From Saprospiraceae bacterium (lineage in GTDB: Bacteria > Bacteroidota > Bacteroidia > Chitinophagales > Saprospiraceae): a stretch of 64,000 nucleotides of DNA. Both the position numbers and the translations under genes were made by a program. The notes under the pieces are model-generated. The model worked only from the letters and a program-made list of their open reading frames with translations. It was not told where the DNA came from and did not search any database. The DNA lies in contig JADKAA010000029.1 of assembly GCA_016715465.1 (NCBI GenBank), positions 2,790,001 through 2,854,000 on the forward strand, given 5' to 3'. Of the stretch, positions 8,490 to 19,000 are shown in pieces (the first letter of the stretch is position 1; the number at the start of each line of letters is the position of its first letter).

Positions 8490-9458
8490 ATGCTAAAACA
8501 CGTAACGAAATTAATATTGATCTTTTGCTTAAATCCAATTGCTTATTCCCAGGTTGAAGTGGTGGAATCAAAATCTGCAGGAATAACAAGAGACCTGGAA
8601 AGTAATAAATATGGCATAATAGGGTTGAAAGGTGATACCTTAGTGCCCTTTGATTATGAGTCACTGCCCAATACCATTTCCGACAGGATGGTGGCAAAGA
8701 AGAATGGAAAGTATGGAATGATCAACGGTAAAAATGAGATACTTATCCAGTTCATTTACGACCATATATATACTTACTACCCCTATTTTGTGACGGTTAG
8801 AAAGCAAAGCAGCGATTCAAAATTCGATATTTGCAGTGTAGTGGATACGAGTTTAAAGACAATAATTTCTGAAAATGAAGGGTATGGAAAAATCCAACCC
8901 ATTACGGGAATATTAGGAGATGGGGGATATAAAGAAAAAAATTTATCGTTCAATGGGTATGACTTGAAAAACCGGAAAGTATCACTCCTGGATAACGAGG
9001 GAAAACGGTACCGCACTTTTCCGTTTGATGCCGTGGTGCCTTTGGATAAATATTTAAGAGCCATCATTCATCGTCCGACCGAATTTGACGATTTGGAAGG
9101 GCTCATAGATTGGGAGGGGAAAGTTTTGTTAAAACCCGAATACCGTTTTATTTTTTGGATACATAAAGATAAAGTCTGTGTAAAACAAGATGTGGATTAC
9201 TCAAATGCACAAATTCTTGATTTAAAGACCCAGGAAGTAATAGTTGATAAATATCCAATGGTTCAAAAACCAGATGAAAATGGTTGCATGATCATAGGAA
9301 AATATGAAAATGGCAATGATTTTCGCGGAATTATTTCTTCGGAGTATGAACTAATTTATCCCATGTGTAATTGCACCATAGACTATTTACAAAACAATAA
9401 AAAATACGAGATTACCCGTAATGAAACCAAGGAGGTTGAATATGTTTTTTGTAATTGA
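8490..9458 (+). CDS. Exported WG-repeat protein
   Basis: 322 residues with a signal peptide (MLKHVTKLILIFCLNPIAYS). It carries several WG/KWG-type repeats: NKYGIIGLKGDTLVPFDYE, GKYGMINGKNEILIQFIYD, LLDNEGKRYRTFPFDAVVPL and GLIDWEGKVLLKPEYRF. These repeats build beta-propeller or beta-rich surfaces in many Bacteroidetes secreted proteins; their ligand is generally unknown. The last 60 residues (MVQKPDENGCMIIGKYENG) degenerate away from the repeat. It is monocistronic, between a structured intergenic repeat and the convergent LytTR gene. The start is chosen at the only ATG that yields the signal peptide. Confidence 0.75.
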   Translation: MLKHVTKLILIFCLNPIAYSQVEVVESKSAGITRDLESNKYGIIGLKGDTLVPFDYESLPNTISDRMVAKKNGKYGMINGKNEILIQFIYDHIYTYYPYFVTVRKQSSDSKFDICSVVDTSLKTIISENEGYGKIQPITGILGDGGYKEKNLSFNGYDLKNRKVSLLDNEGKRYRTFPFDAVVPLDKYLRAIIHRPTEFDDLEGLIDWEGKVLLKPEYRFIFWIHKDKVCVKQDVDYSNAQILDLKTQEVIVDKYPMVQKPDENGCMIIGKYENGNDFRGIISSEYELIYPMCNCTIDYLQNNKKYEITRNETKEVEYVFCN

Positions 9459-9570
9459 ACAAGTTGATAAAATCAAATTGAATTTTAATTCAATATGACT
9501 GTGCAGGAGAGGTAATTTCTTGCTTATGATTCTTTCTTCGCAATTGAAAAACTGCACGTATATTTCATTT

Positions 9571-10311
9571 TTATTCCGCACTGAAAAACCAACTGTCCGC
9601 TTCGGTTTTCTTTCTTCTGGAAATGGGGATCTCTGTTCCGTTTTTCAGCACAAATAGTTCGTTTTTCAGGGCATCAATATGGTACTTGTTCACCAGGTAG
9701 GAACGATGGCTCCTGAAAAAAGATTTATCCAGGAGGATGTCTTCAAAGTAGGCCAAATTTTTGGAGGACAACTCGCGGGAGCCATTTGAAAAGTGGATAT
9801 AACTGTAATTGCGCTCCCCTTCGATGTGGGTTATTTGTTTCAGAGGCAGGCGCAAGGTGCCACTTTGTGTAGATAAGACCAGCTTTTGATTTTCAACCGC
9901 TTGCGATTCCAGGTTGGACAGGGCTTCTTTGACTTCCGTTCCATTACCGGTTGACTTCAGCACGCGTTTTATCGCTTCATCGAGTTCATTTTCTTTTACC
10001 GGCTTGATCAGGTAGTCCAGGGCGTTAAAGCGGAAAGCCCGGATGGCGTAGTGGCTGTGTGAGGTGATAAAAACGGTTTGGAAGCTGATGTCATCCAGTT
10101 GCTGAAGCATTTCAAAGCCCGTCATATCGGGCAGTTCGATGTCAAGGAAAACCACATTGGGCTTTCCGGCAGCAATTAACTGTATGGCTTCTTTTCCCGT
10201 ATGGGCAATGTCCAAAACCGTTATATCGGCGGCATGTTGTATCAGCAAATCATGCAAAACGGTAGCCATAAAGGCATTGTCTTCGACGATTAAGGCTATT
10301 ATTGGTCTCAT
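9571..10311 (-). CDS. LytTR-family response regulator
   Basis: 246 residues: a receiver domain at 1-120 with the phospho-acceptor Asp57 in VVFLDIELPD, a switch Thr/Ser (VFITSHSHYA) and Lys in YLIKPVKE. A LytTR DNA-binding domain follows (about 145-246: ITHIEGERNYSYIHFSNG, RSHRSYLVNKYHI). It should be phosphorylated by a LytS-like or hybrid kinase and bind promoter DNA. It is transcribed away from the hybrid-kinase cluster starting near 10.4 kb and shares its upstream region, so it is a candidate output regulator of that cluster; that link is inferred from position only. Confidence 0.92.
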   Translation of the reverse strand: MRPIIALIVEDNAFMATVLHDLLIQHAADITVLDIAHTGKEAIQLIAAGKPNVVFLDIELPDMTGFEMLQQLDDISFQTVFITSHSHYAIRAFRFNALDYLIKPVKENELDEAIKRVLKSTGNGTEVKEALSNLESQAVENQKLVLSTQSGTLRLPLKQITHIEGERNYSYIHFSNGSRELSSKNLAYFEDILLDKSFFRSHRSYLVNKYHIDALKNELFVLKNGTEIPISRRKKTEADSWFFSAE

Positions 10312-10574
10312 AAAACTGGTCGTAAAGATACGTTACAAATTCATACCGTTTGATAATTAAAGACGCCATACGATAAGCCAAACGCCGGTATTATGCTGTT
10401 TATAACCTAGATTTGGTCAACAATAATACATCAGCGATGATTGATACCGGATTTTTACTGCCTCTTTTGTTGGTTTTTGCAGCTGGGCAAGCCTCACTTG
10501 CATTCATTTCCGGCAAACCTGCCCAAATAAAGTACGGATCAGTCTCCTCAGACCAAAGGCATGCTTTCACAGGT

Positions 10575-10703
10575 ATGATGACAGTCACCGTGCTCAAAGA
10601 AGATGTGGATCTGTGTTACCAGGCCGGTATAAATGCTTTTATTGGAAAACCTTTTGATACAGAAGATCTTCTCCACAAAAAGAATCAGTTAATTAAAGAA
10701 TGA
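10575..10703 (+). pseudogene. Orphan 3' end of a hybrid-kinase receiver domain
   Basis: From 10575 the frame reads MTVTVLKEDVDLCYQAGINA then FIGKPFDTEDLLHKKNQLIK and a TGA that overlaps the next kinase's ATG. This matches the last 40 residues of the kinases downstream (MTANVLKEEVDLCYEAGMND). The open frame continues upstream to a TTG at 10413, but residues before 10570 do not resemble a receiver. It is therefore the tail of a deleted kinase gene, still placed in register with the 4-nt overlaps used throughout this cluster. It cannot encode a working receiver because the phospho-acceptor half is absent. Confidence 0.75.
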
Positions 10704-13318
10704 TGACACACAATTTCCATATGTTGCCAAAATTTATGCTGATGGTCATCGGCATACTTTTTACCACCATCGTTTCTGGTCAATCCAAATCGGATGATGA
10801 AATGTATGCCATCTGGACTGACAAATCAAAATCAGGAACGGAGCGGGTAGATGTTTACTTTGAGCGGTTCAACATTGATTCCATGGCCAATCATGAACCA
10901 GAATGGTGGAAAAAATGGATAAAGGGACAAAAGGAAGCCATTGAGCTGGCCATAAAACACGACCGGAAGCAGTATTTACCATTATTTTATATGTTTTCGG
11001 GTATATCCTGTGACGGAGACAATGAATGTATGTGCACCGCAGCGAGGAAAGTCATTGAAGCGGCGAAAGTTGCCAACGTCGCCAAAATTCCGGTTACGCT
11101 TTATGCATACAGTATTTTATTTAGTCAATGCAAGGAAGATGTTGATGATGAAGAGCTGATGAATGAATTCAATAAATTGAAAAGTAGATTGTCAGATAAC
11201 CAGAAGGATATGACCGCGCTGCGGGAATTATATTTGGTTATTGGAAATACATATCTGGATATAAACCAATACCCCAAAGCCCTTTCTTTTATACTTGAGA
11301 GCTTGCGATTATCGGAAAAACTAAAATTAAACGATGGTAATTACATTAGAAGTAGTGAACTGCTTTCCGTTATTCATACCAACATTGGAAATTACAAAGA
11401 ATCAGAAAAGTACATCGTTAGAAGTTTAAACCAGGCGCATAAGCTAAAAGATACCCTCTCCATTGGAAGTTCCTATATAACCATGTCGAGGCTTAAGTTA
11501 AAGTCAAAAGATGAAGTACAGGCGAAAATCTATATTGATTCGGCCATGTACTTCATGAAAAATGTAAAAAAATGTGAGGTGTGCTACAACATTGCAAAAG
11601 TGGTAAATGCCGGCATCAAAAACCTGTCAGGTAACTATACAGAAGCCCTGACAGATCTCATGGAAGTTGAAGATTTTTCTAAGGAAGATAGCAGTGCTTT
11701 TACCTTGGAACCCGACTTTTTCATTGAAAAGGCCAATGCCTATATGGGGTTGAAAAAATATGATGAAGCCATCAAGGCTATCAACGCTTCAAAAGATTTG
11801 GAAGAAAGTTGGTTTAGGACAACCTCCGACAAATATAGTATTCTGGTCAAAGCCTATGAAGCAAAGGGAGACTACAAAAAAGCGTTGGAAAATTACAAAC
11901 TATATGTACAGGTGGAAGATTCACTGGCTGTATGGAGGAACAGCAGCGAGGTAACACGCCTTGAACTGGAGAATCAATTTACCCAGCAAAAACTAAAATC
12001 CGAACTGGATTTTCAAGCCCAACTCACCAAACAAAAGGCTACACGGAACTGGCTCTTGTTTTTAGGCATATCAGCCTTGTTGTTGGCCCTGGGTTTATAT
12101 TCCAGGTTGCGATTTATCAGAAAGACCCAAAAGCTGTTGCAAAAGAAAAATGACATCATTGAGGTTGAAAAGGAAAAGGCGCAAGCCAGTGAAAAAGCCA
12201 AACATCAGTTTCTGGCCAACATGAGTCACGAGATCCGCACGCCCATGAATGCGATCAAAGGCATGACGGATATTTTGATCAGACGAAATCCCAATGCTGA
12301 TCAGAAAGAATATCTGGACGGCATTAAACAATCATCAGATTCCTTGCTGGTCATCATCAATGACATCCTCGATATTTCAAAAATTGAAGCGGGTAAGGTT
12401 GAATTAGAAATGCAGCCATTTTCTGTAAATGAACTGGTGGACAATGTACACACCATCATGCAATTTAAAGCCGAAGAGAAAGGCCTGGAACTCAAAAAGG
12501 ATGTGCCCTCAGAAAGTCTTTATGTAAAAGGCGATGCCACGCGGTTGCGCCAGATCCTCATCAATTTGATCGGCAACGCCATCAAGTTTACTGATAAGGG
12601 GGTTGTGACCACCTCCTTAACATCAGAGAAGTCCGGTGATGGTTTAAATCTGCACTTCACCGTTTTCGACACCGGCATAGGCATAGACGAAGACCGGATG
12701 GATAAGATCTTCAAGTCTTTTGAGCAGGCCTACAGCGATACCTCCAGAAAATTCGGTGGTACAGGTCTGGGTTTGAGCATTTCCAAGATGCTGGTAGAAC
12801 TGCATGGTGGAAGGATCTGGGTAGAAAGTGTAAAAGGAAAAGGCAGTCAGTTTCATTTTACCATCCCTTATGAAATAACCGAATTAAGTGGACAGCAAGC
12901 CAAGGTGGAAAACTCCAATGTCAATATTACCGATGCGCTCAAAGGCATCCGCATCCTGCTGGTGGAAGACAACCAATTCAATGCCGTGGTGGCACAGGAG
13001 GAACTCGAAGACGCCATTGAAGGTGTTATCGTGGAGCTGGCGGAGAATGGACTCATTGCGGTGGAAAAATTGAAATCGGCAGCCTATGACGTCATCCTCA
13101 TGGATGTGCAGATGCCGATCATGAACGGATTTGAGGCCACCATGGCCATAAGAAACCTGGACCCTGAAAAAGCCAATACGCCCATCATCGCCATGACGGC
13201 CAACGTACTCAGAGAAGAAGTGGATTTATGCTACCAGGCGGGCATGGACGATTTTATTGGGAAGCCATTTGACACGGCAGAACTGCTATCTAAAATCAAT
13301 AAATTGGTAAAAAAATGA
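10700..13318 (+). CDS. Hybrid sensor histidine kinase with TPR sensor region (copy 1)
   Basis: 872 residues. A signal/anchor helix (FMLMVIGILFTTIVSGQ) is followed by an exported TPR-like helical region (about 150-430, e.g. GNTYLDINQYPKALSFILES). Then come a membrane helix near 450-470, a short coiled coil, HisKA with His510 in NMSHEIRTPMNAIKG, HATPase (GNAIKF, DTGIGI, GTGLGLSISK) and a C-terminal receiver with Asp802 (ILMDVQMPIMNGFEA). It should autophosphorylate on His510 and pass phosphate to its own receiver, then to an HPt protein such as the one at 20.3 kb. Start and stop overlap neighbours by 4 nt. From about 12.18 kb on it is almost identical to copy 2. Confidence 0.95.
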   Translation: MMTHNFHMLPKFMLMVIGILFTTIVSGQSKSDDEMYAIWTDKSKSGTERVDVYFERFNIDSMANHEPEWWKKWIKGQKEAIELAIKHDRKQYLPLFYMFSGISCDGDNECMCTAARKVIEAAKVANVAKIPVTLYAYSILFSQCKEDVDDEELMNEFNKLKSRLSDNQKDMTALRELYLVIGNTYLDINQYPKALSFILESLRLSEKLKLNDGNYIRSSELLSVIHTNIGNYKESEKYIVRSLNQAHKLKDTLSIGSSYITMSRLKLKSKDEVQAKIYIDSAMYFMKNVKKCEVCYNIAKVVNAGIKNLSGNYTEALTDLMEVEDFSKEDSSAFTLEPDFFIEKANAYMGLKKYDEAIKAINASKDLEESWFRTTSDKYSILVKAYEAKGDYKKALENYKLYVQVEDSLAVWRNSSEVTRLELENQFTQQKLKSELDFQAQLTKQKATRNWLLFLGISALLLALGLYSRLRFIRKTQKLLQKKNDIIEVEKEKAQASEKAKHQFLANMSHEIRTPMNAIKGMTDILIRRNPNADQKEYLDGIKQSSDSLLVIINDILDISKIEAGKVELEMQPFSVNELVDNVHTIMQFKAEEKGLELKKDVPSESLYVKGDATRLRQILINLIGNAIKFTDKGVVTTSLTSEKSGDGLNLHFTVFDTGIGIDEDRMDKIFKSFEQAYSDTSRKFGGTGLGLSISKMLVELHGGRIWVESVKGKGSQFHFTIPYEITELSGQQAKVENSNVNITDALKGIRILLVEDNQFNAVVAQEELEDAIEGVIVELAENGLIAVEKLKSAAYDVILMDVQMPIMNGFEATMAIRNLDPEKANTPIIAMTANVLREEVDLCYQAGMDDFIGKPFDTAELLSKINKLVKK

Positions 13319-15924
13319 TGAGGCAGATTGTAAATATAAATTTGAAGTTTATTCTGATTGTTGTCGTAGTTCTTTTCAAATCTTTTGTTTTCGGACAAAC
13401 CAAAACGGATGATGATTTATATGTCATCTGGGCTGATAAATCAAAACCCGAAGCGGAGCGATTGGAGGTTTACCTTGAGCGGATGGGTGTAGATAGCCTT
13501 GCTGGTCAGGAAGCGGATTGGTCGAAGAAGTGGATAGATGCTTCCCTTCAGGCGATCGATCTTGCGTTGAAACTTGACAAGAAGGAGCACCTGTCATGGT
13601 TATACACCCTGTCGTTGAAGGCTTGTGCTGACAGCTCTGAATGCCGGTGTAACATAGCAAAAAAAGCTATAGAAAGCGCGCGAGCTGTTAATCCTTCTGG
13701 GGTTGCTCCGGATGGGTATTTGGTAAATGTCATGATTAGAAACTGCGGGGAGGAGGAGTACCTGAAGGAAATCGAACGAATCAAAGCATCCCTGACAGAC
13801 CGCAAGGATGACATTACGCTGCTTCGAAACATAAACAGGGATTTGGGAGAAACATATGCTCAAAAGAGTCAGTTTCCGAAATCGTTGAGGTACTATCATG
13901 AAAGCATGAAGCTGTCAGAACAAATAAAGCTGATCGATTTGCCTTATGCGCGTATTTGTGCTGATGTTGGAGGAATTCATTTGCTCATAGAAAATTACGG
14001 GGAAGCAGAAAAATATCTCAGTAGAAGTGTGGAAATATCTCATCAATTAAAGGATACATATAACTTAGGGAGTACTTTCCTGACCGTTTCACAATTACAG
14101 ATCAAATTTAAGGACGATAGAAAAGCACAACTATATATTGATTCGGCCTTGTACATTATGAAGAATGTAAAGCACTGTGAAGTGTGTTACAATGTGGCCA
14201 GGATACATAACGCGGCGAACATGAATTTGCGGGGAGATTTTTCAGGAGCCTTATCTGAATTGACTGAGCCTGAGGTGTATTTTGAAGTAGGCAAGTATCC
14301 CGAACAATTACCCAGACTGTATATCGCAAAGGCCACGGCCTACCTGGGATTAAAAAGATATGATGAGGCAATAGCTGCCCTCCGGTCTTCCAGAGAACTG
14401 GTAAAAACTTATACGGAATTTGCCCTGGATCTTTATGATGTACTGGTGAAGTCCTATGAAGGTAAGGGGGACTACAGGGGGGCGTTGGAACACTACAAGA
14501 TATACACGACGGTAAAAGACTCTTTGGCTGCCTGGAGAAGTGGTTCTGAAGCGACCCGGGTAGAAATAGAGAATCAGTTTACCCATCAGCAACTGGAAAC
14601 CGAATTGAAGTATCAGGCTCAGATCAGCAGGCAAAAGGCTACCCGGAACTGGATTATGTTTTTAGGTATTTTAGCCTTGTTGTTCGCTTTGGGCTTGTAT
14701 TCCAGGCTTCGGTTTACCAGAAAAACCCAAAAGTTATTGCAGAAGAAAAACGAGATCATCGAAGCCGAAAAGGAAAAGGCACAAGCCAGCGAAAAAGCCA
14801 AACACCAGTTTCTGGCCAATATGAGTCACGAGATCCGCACGCCCATGAATGCGATCAAAGGCATGACGGATATTCTGATCAGACGAAATCCAAAAGATGA
14901 TCAGAAAGAATATTTGGAGGGCATCAAACAATCCTCAGATTCCTTGCTGGTCATCATCAATGACATCCTCGATATTTCAAAAATTGAAGCGGGTAAGGTT
15001 GAATTGGAAATGCAGCCATTTTCTGTAAATGAACTGGTGGACAATGTACATACCATTATGCAATTCAAAGCCGAAGAGAAGGGCCTGGAACTCAAAAAGG
15101 ATGTGCCCTCAGAAAGTCTTTATGTGAAGGGCGATGCCACACGGTTGCGCCAGATCCTCATCAATTTGATCGGCAACGCCATTAAGTTTACCGATAAGGG
15201 GGTGGTGACCACCTCCTTAAAATCAGAGAAGTCCGGTGATGGTTTAAACCTGCACTTCACCGTTTCCGACACCGGCATAGGCATAGACGAAGACCGGATG
15301 GATAAGATCTTCAAGTCTTTTGAGCAGGCCTACAGCGATACCTCCAGAAAATTCGGTGGTACAGGTCTGGGTTTGAGCATTTCCAAGATGCTGGTAGAAC
15401 TGCATGGTGGAAGGATCTGGGTAGAAAGTGTAAAAGGAAAAGGCAGTCAGTTTCATTTTACCATCCCTTATGAAATAACCGAATTAAGTGGACAGCAAGC
15501 CAAGGTGGAAAACTCCAATGTCAATATTACCGATGCGCTCAAAGGCATCCGCATCCTGCTGGTGGAAGACAACCAATTCAATGCCGTGGTGGCACAGGAG
15601 GAACTCGAAGACGCCATTGAAGGTGTTATCGTGGAGCTGGCGGAGAATGGACTCATTGCGGTGGAAAAATTGAAATCGGCAGCCTATGACGTCATCCTCA
15701 TGGATGTGCAGATGCCGATCATGAACGGATTTGAGGCCACCATGGCCATAAGAAACCTGGACCCTGAAAAAGCCAATACGCCCATCATCGCCATGACGGC
15801 CAACGTACTCAAAGAAGAAGTGGATCTTTGTTACGAGGCGGGGATGAACGATTTTATCGGCAAACCTTTTGATACGGAGGAATTGATACAAAAGATCTAT
15901 AACCTGGTAAAAACGAAGTCATGA
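13315..15924 (+). CDS. Hybrid sensor histidine kinase with TPR sensor region (copy 2)
   Basis: 869 residues, same architecture as the preceding gene: signal peptide (LFKSFVFGQ), TPR-like periplasmic region, membrane helix (NWIMFLGILALLFALGLYSR), HisKA with His505, HATPase, and a receiver with Asp797. The sensor halves of copies 1 and 2 differ throughout (similar but clearly diverged protein). By contrast 12667-13211 and 15267-15811 are identical base for base. The two kinases can thus sense different inputs but feed the same output chemistry. The ATG overlaps the previous stop by 4 nt and the stop overlaps a 55-codon remnant at 15921. Confidence 0.95.
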   Translation: MMRQIVNINLKFILIVVVVLFKSFVFGQTKTDDDLYVIWADKSKPEAERLEVYLERMGVDSLAGQEADWSKKWIDASLQAIDLALKLDKKEHLSWLYTLSLKACADSSECRCNIAKKAIESARAVNPSGVAPDGYLVNVMIRNCGEEEYLKEIERIKASLTDRKDDITLLRNINRDLGETYAQKSQFPKSLRYYHESMKLSEQIKLIDLPYARICADVGGIHLLIENYGEAEKYLSRSVEISHQLKDTYNLGSTFLTVSQLQIKFKDDRKAQLYIDSALYIMKNVKHCEVCYNVARIHNAANMNLRGDFSGALSELTEPEVYFEVGKYPEQLPRLYIAKATAYLGLKRYDEAIAALRSSRELVKTYTEFALDLYDVLVKSYEGKGDYRGALEHYKIYTTVKDSLAAWRSGSEATRVEIENQFTHQQLETELKYQAQISRQKATRNWIMFLGILALLFALGLYSRLRFTRKTQKLLQKKNEIIEAEKEKAQASEKAKHQFLANMSHEIRTPMNAIKGMTDILIRRNPKDDQKEYLEGIKQSSDSLLVIINDILDISKIEAGKVELEMQPFSVNELVDNVHTIMQFKAEEKGLELKKDVPSESLYVKGDATRLRQILINLIGNAIKFTDKGVVTTSLKSEKSGDGLNLHFTVSDTGIGIDEDRMDKIFKSFEQAYSDTSRKFGGTGLGLSISKMLVELHGGRIWVESVKGKGSQFHFTIPYEITELSGQQAKVENSNVNITDALKGIRILLVEDNQFNAVVAQEELEDAIEGVIVELAENGLIAVEKLKSAAYDVILMDVQMPIMNGFEATMAIRNLDPEKANTPIIAMTANVLKEEVDLCYEAGMNDFIGKPFDTEELIQKIYNLVKTKS

Positions 15925-16088
15925 CAGGAAGTAACCCAACCATATTTCACCTCGAAACCTACCGTCAGGGCACTGGGTTTGGATTGTGTCTGGCGTTTGG
16001 TAGTGTGATGAATGGGCATGGCGGAATGCCCGAGGTGGAGTCGAAAGAAGGGGAAGGCACTGAATTTATTGTCAAATTACCATGCTAA
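15921..16088 (+). pseudogene. Chimeric remnant: response-regulator start fused to a kinase ATPase end
   Basis: A 55-codon open frame starts with ATG overlapping the previous stop by 4 nt. Its first ten codons read MTGSNPTIFHL, matching the start of the receiver protein at 19921 (MTKNNPTIFIV). From about 15966 it switches to QGTGFGLCLAFGSVMNGHGG and then ESKEGEGTEFIVKLP, the G2-box end of a HATPase domain of a different (non-hybrid) kinase. The simplest explanation is a deletion that joined a small receiver gene to the end of a downstream kinase. It is too short to fold as either domain. Confidence 0.75.
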
Positions 16089-16099
16089 ATTAATTGAAA

Positions 16100-19000
16100 A
16101 TGAAGCAGATCATTTGGACAGGTTTATTATGGGTTGCCGTAACTGGACTTTTTGCACAGCAGCGATCCGGGAAGGATTTCAGGAAATTCAACCCCCGGTT
16201 TGAGGTTTTCACCCTCCCCGGCGGCGCACTCGGCAACAGTGTGCAAGGCATCGTGCAGGACAGCACCGGCTTCCTTTGGTTTGGTTCGCAGGGTGGGCTG
16301 CACCGCTACGACGGAAAAAATATAGTCACTTACCGCCATGACCCCGCTAAACCCAACTCCCTCGCCAGCGACTACTGTGAGTCCGTTTTTCTCGACAGCC
16401 GGGGTGTCCTTTGGCTGCCTCACTATAAAAAAGGCGGTTTGACTTCCTTTGACCCCGCAACAGAGACCTTCACGCGGTATACCCACGACCCCAATAACCC
16501 CGGGTCTTTGAGCAGCAACAGCAACTCTGTTGTCGCCGAAGACCGGGAAGGTTACATTTGGGTGGGTGGAGATGCCGGACTCGACCGCCTGGACAGAAAA
16601 ACGGGTAAATTCAAACATTTTTACAATGACCCAAATGACCCCCATAGTCTCTCCTACAATCAGGTGCGCGGACTTTATGTGGACAGGCAGGGCACGCTTT
16701 GGGTGGGTACTAATATTTTTTTCAATCCCAAAGGCCCGGATGGCGGACTTAACCGCTATGATCCTAAAACAGAATCTTTTACCCGCTACCAGCACGACCC
16801 CCGCAACCCCAAAAGCATCAGCGACAACAGGGTGCGGGCAATATTCGAAGACAGCAAGGGCAATTTTTGGGTGGGTACTGACAGCGATGGGCTGAACCTG
16901 ATGGACCGGGAGAAAGGTACTTTCACCCGCCTGGGCTACGATCCGGCAGATCAAGGCAAATTGTCCCGCCCATATGTAAGCGGGACCACACCCGATAATG
17001 AACCAGTGGAAAGCCACGTTTCCTCCATTTTTGAAGACCAGGACGGGCGCATCTGGATAGCTGGTTTTCCGGGAGGCCTTAATGTTTACGACCTGTCTTC
17101 CGGTATTACCCGGCATTTCGAAGCAGGGAAGAACAAGGGCGACCTGTCTGTCAACTATTTTTGGCAAACTTACCAAACCTCGGATGGCGTTATCTGGCTT
17201 GCCACCGCCGGAAATGCCAAAAAGATTTTTAAAGTCAATGAGCAGGACGAACGTTTTTCTTTTTTTAATTGGGAAAACACCGGCATTGAACTTGGGGGAG
17301 TAGCAACTTCTATTGCGAAAGAAACTGATGGCAACATCTGGATAGGCTTTGGCCTTGCCCCTCCTGAGTTGATCCGTCATGACCGAAAAACGGGCAAAAC
17401 ATTTCCAGTGCTGTACCAGTCCGAAGTGGACGGACTCTCCATACAGTACATCGAGAACCTTTCGTTTGACCGGGAAGGTAATTTATGGATCGGTGCACAA
17501 AACGGCTGGCTAAGACACTATGCTAAAAGTGGCAAATTCAGGCATTACCGTGCCGATGTAATTTACGATAGGATCCGCCCTCCCGTTGAAGACAGGAATG
17601 GTTTTTTGTGGATCCCGAATAACGGGCAGGGCTTAGGCCGGCTCGACCCAGGGACAGGAGCGTATATCCCCTTTCGTCACGATGCCACCAATCCTGAAAG
17701 CATTGGCGGCAATTCTGTCATGAGTGTATTACAGGATGCCCGGGGCAATATCTGGGCAAGTGGAGGTGACTATCAGGCCGAATTTGCCGAGCCCCCTTTT
17801 CTCGACCGACTCGATGCCAATGGGAAATCTTTTTCTCATTTTATGAAAAAGGGGGAAACAGGCAGTGTCAGTAACCTCACACTCGATAAGCAGGGCAACT
17901 TCTGGTACCTTGACCAGATGGGCAGCCTGGTGCGCCTGAATACGGTGGACGGTACCCTACGGAAATTCAGTTCACCAAACATCAATATGAATAGAATTTC
18001 CGGAACCATTGGCATCGTGATGGCGATGGGTAAAGACGAACGCATATGGCTCTACGATGGAAACGGTCTTTTTTTATTCGACCCAAAAACTGAACAGTTT
18101 CATTCATGGGTCGACTCTCATGGCGTACGCTCTATAGGAACCAACAATAGTCCTTTCCATCTTGCTTTCGATGGCGAAATATTGATTGCCGGTGACAAGG
18201 GCTTCCTTTCTTTTTATCCTGAAAAAATCGCTACCCCCAAAAAGCGCCTGCCGGACCTTCACATCACTGCTTTCAAGTTGCTTGAAAACCCAATCCTTCC
18301 GGGTGACGCCGACTGCGATCAATGCATATTGAACAAGCCCATTTGGAAGACCTCTAAAATGCAATTGGCGTACGACCAAAACATCTTCTCTTTCTCCATA
18401 GCCTGTTTTGATTATCATGATCCTGCCGCGGTACAGATCGAGTTCATGCTCGAAGGCTACGACCGGCTGGGCTGGCGCAAAGATCTCCAGCAAGGCGAAA
18501 CGCCTGCCTACGTCAACGTGCCTGTTGGCGATTACACCTTCCGGGTGCGGGGCGCTGACAGTCAGGGCAATTGGAACATGGAAGGCATCAGTTTGCAAAT
18601 TACCATCCTGCCTCCCTGGTGGCGCACCTGGTGGGCTTACGTTGCTTATATTTTATTGTTTCTATTGGCTTTGCGATTATTTGGTAAATACAGGGAACGC
18701 CATCTGAGGGCAGAAAAAGAGAAGCTGGAAATGACGGTGGAAAAAAGAACCCAGGAATTGGTTATAGAAAAGGAAAGAGCCCAAGCCAGTGAAAAAGCCA
18801 AACATCAGTTCCTGGCCAATATGAGCCACGAAATCCGTACCCCGATGAATGCGATAAAAGGTATGACGGATATTTTAATGAGGAGAAATCCAAAAGAAGA
18901 TCAGAAAGAATATCTAAATGGCATCAAACAATCATCCGAGTCCTTACTGGTAATCATCAATGACATCCTGGATATTTCAAAGATCGAAGCTGGTAAAGTG

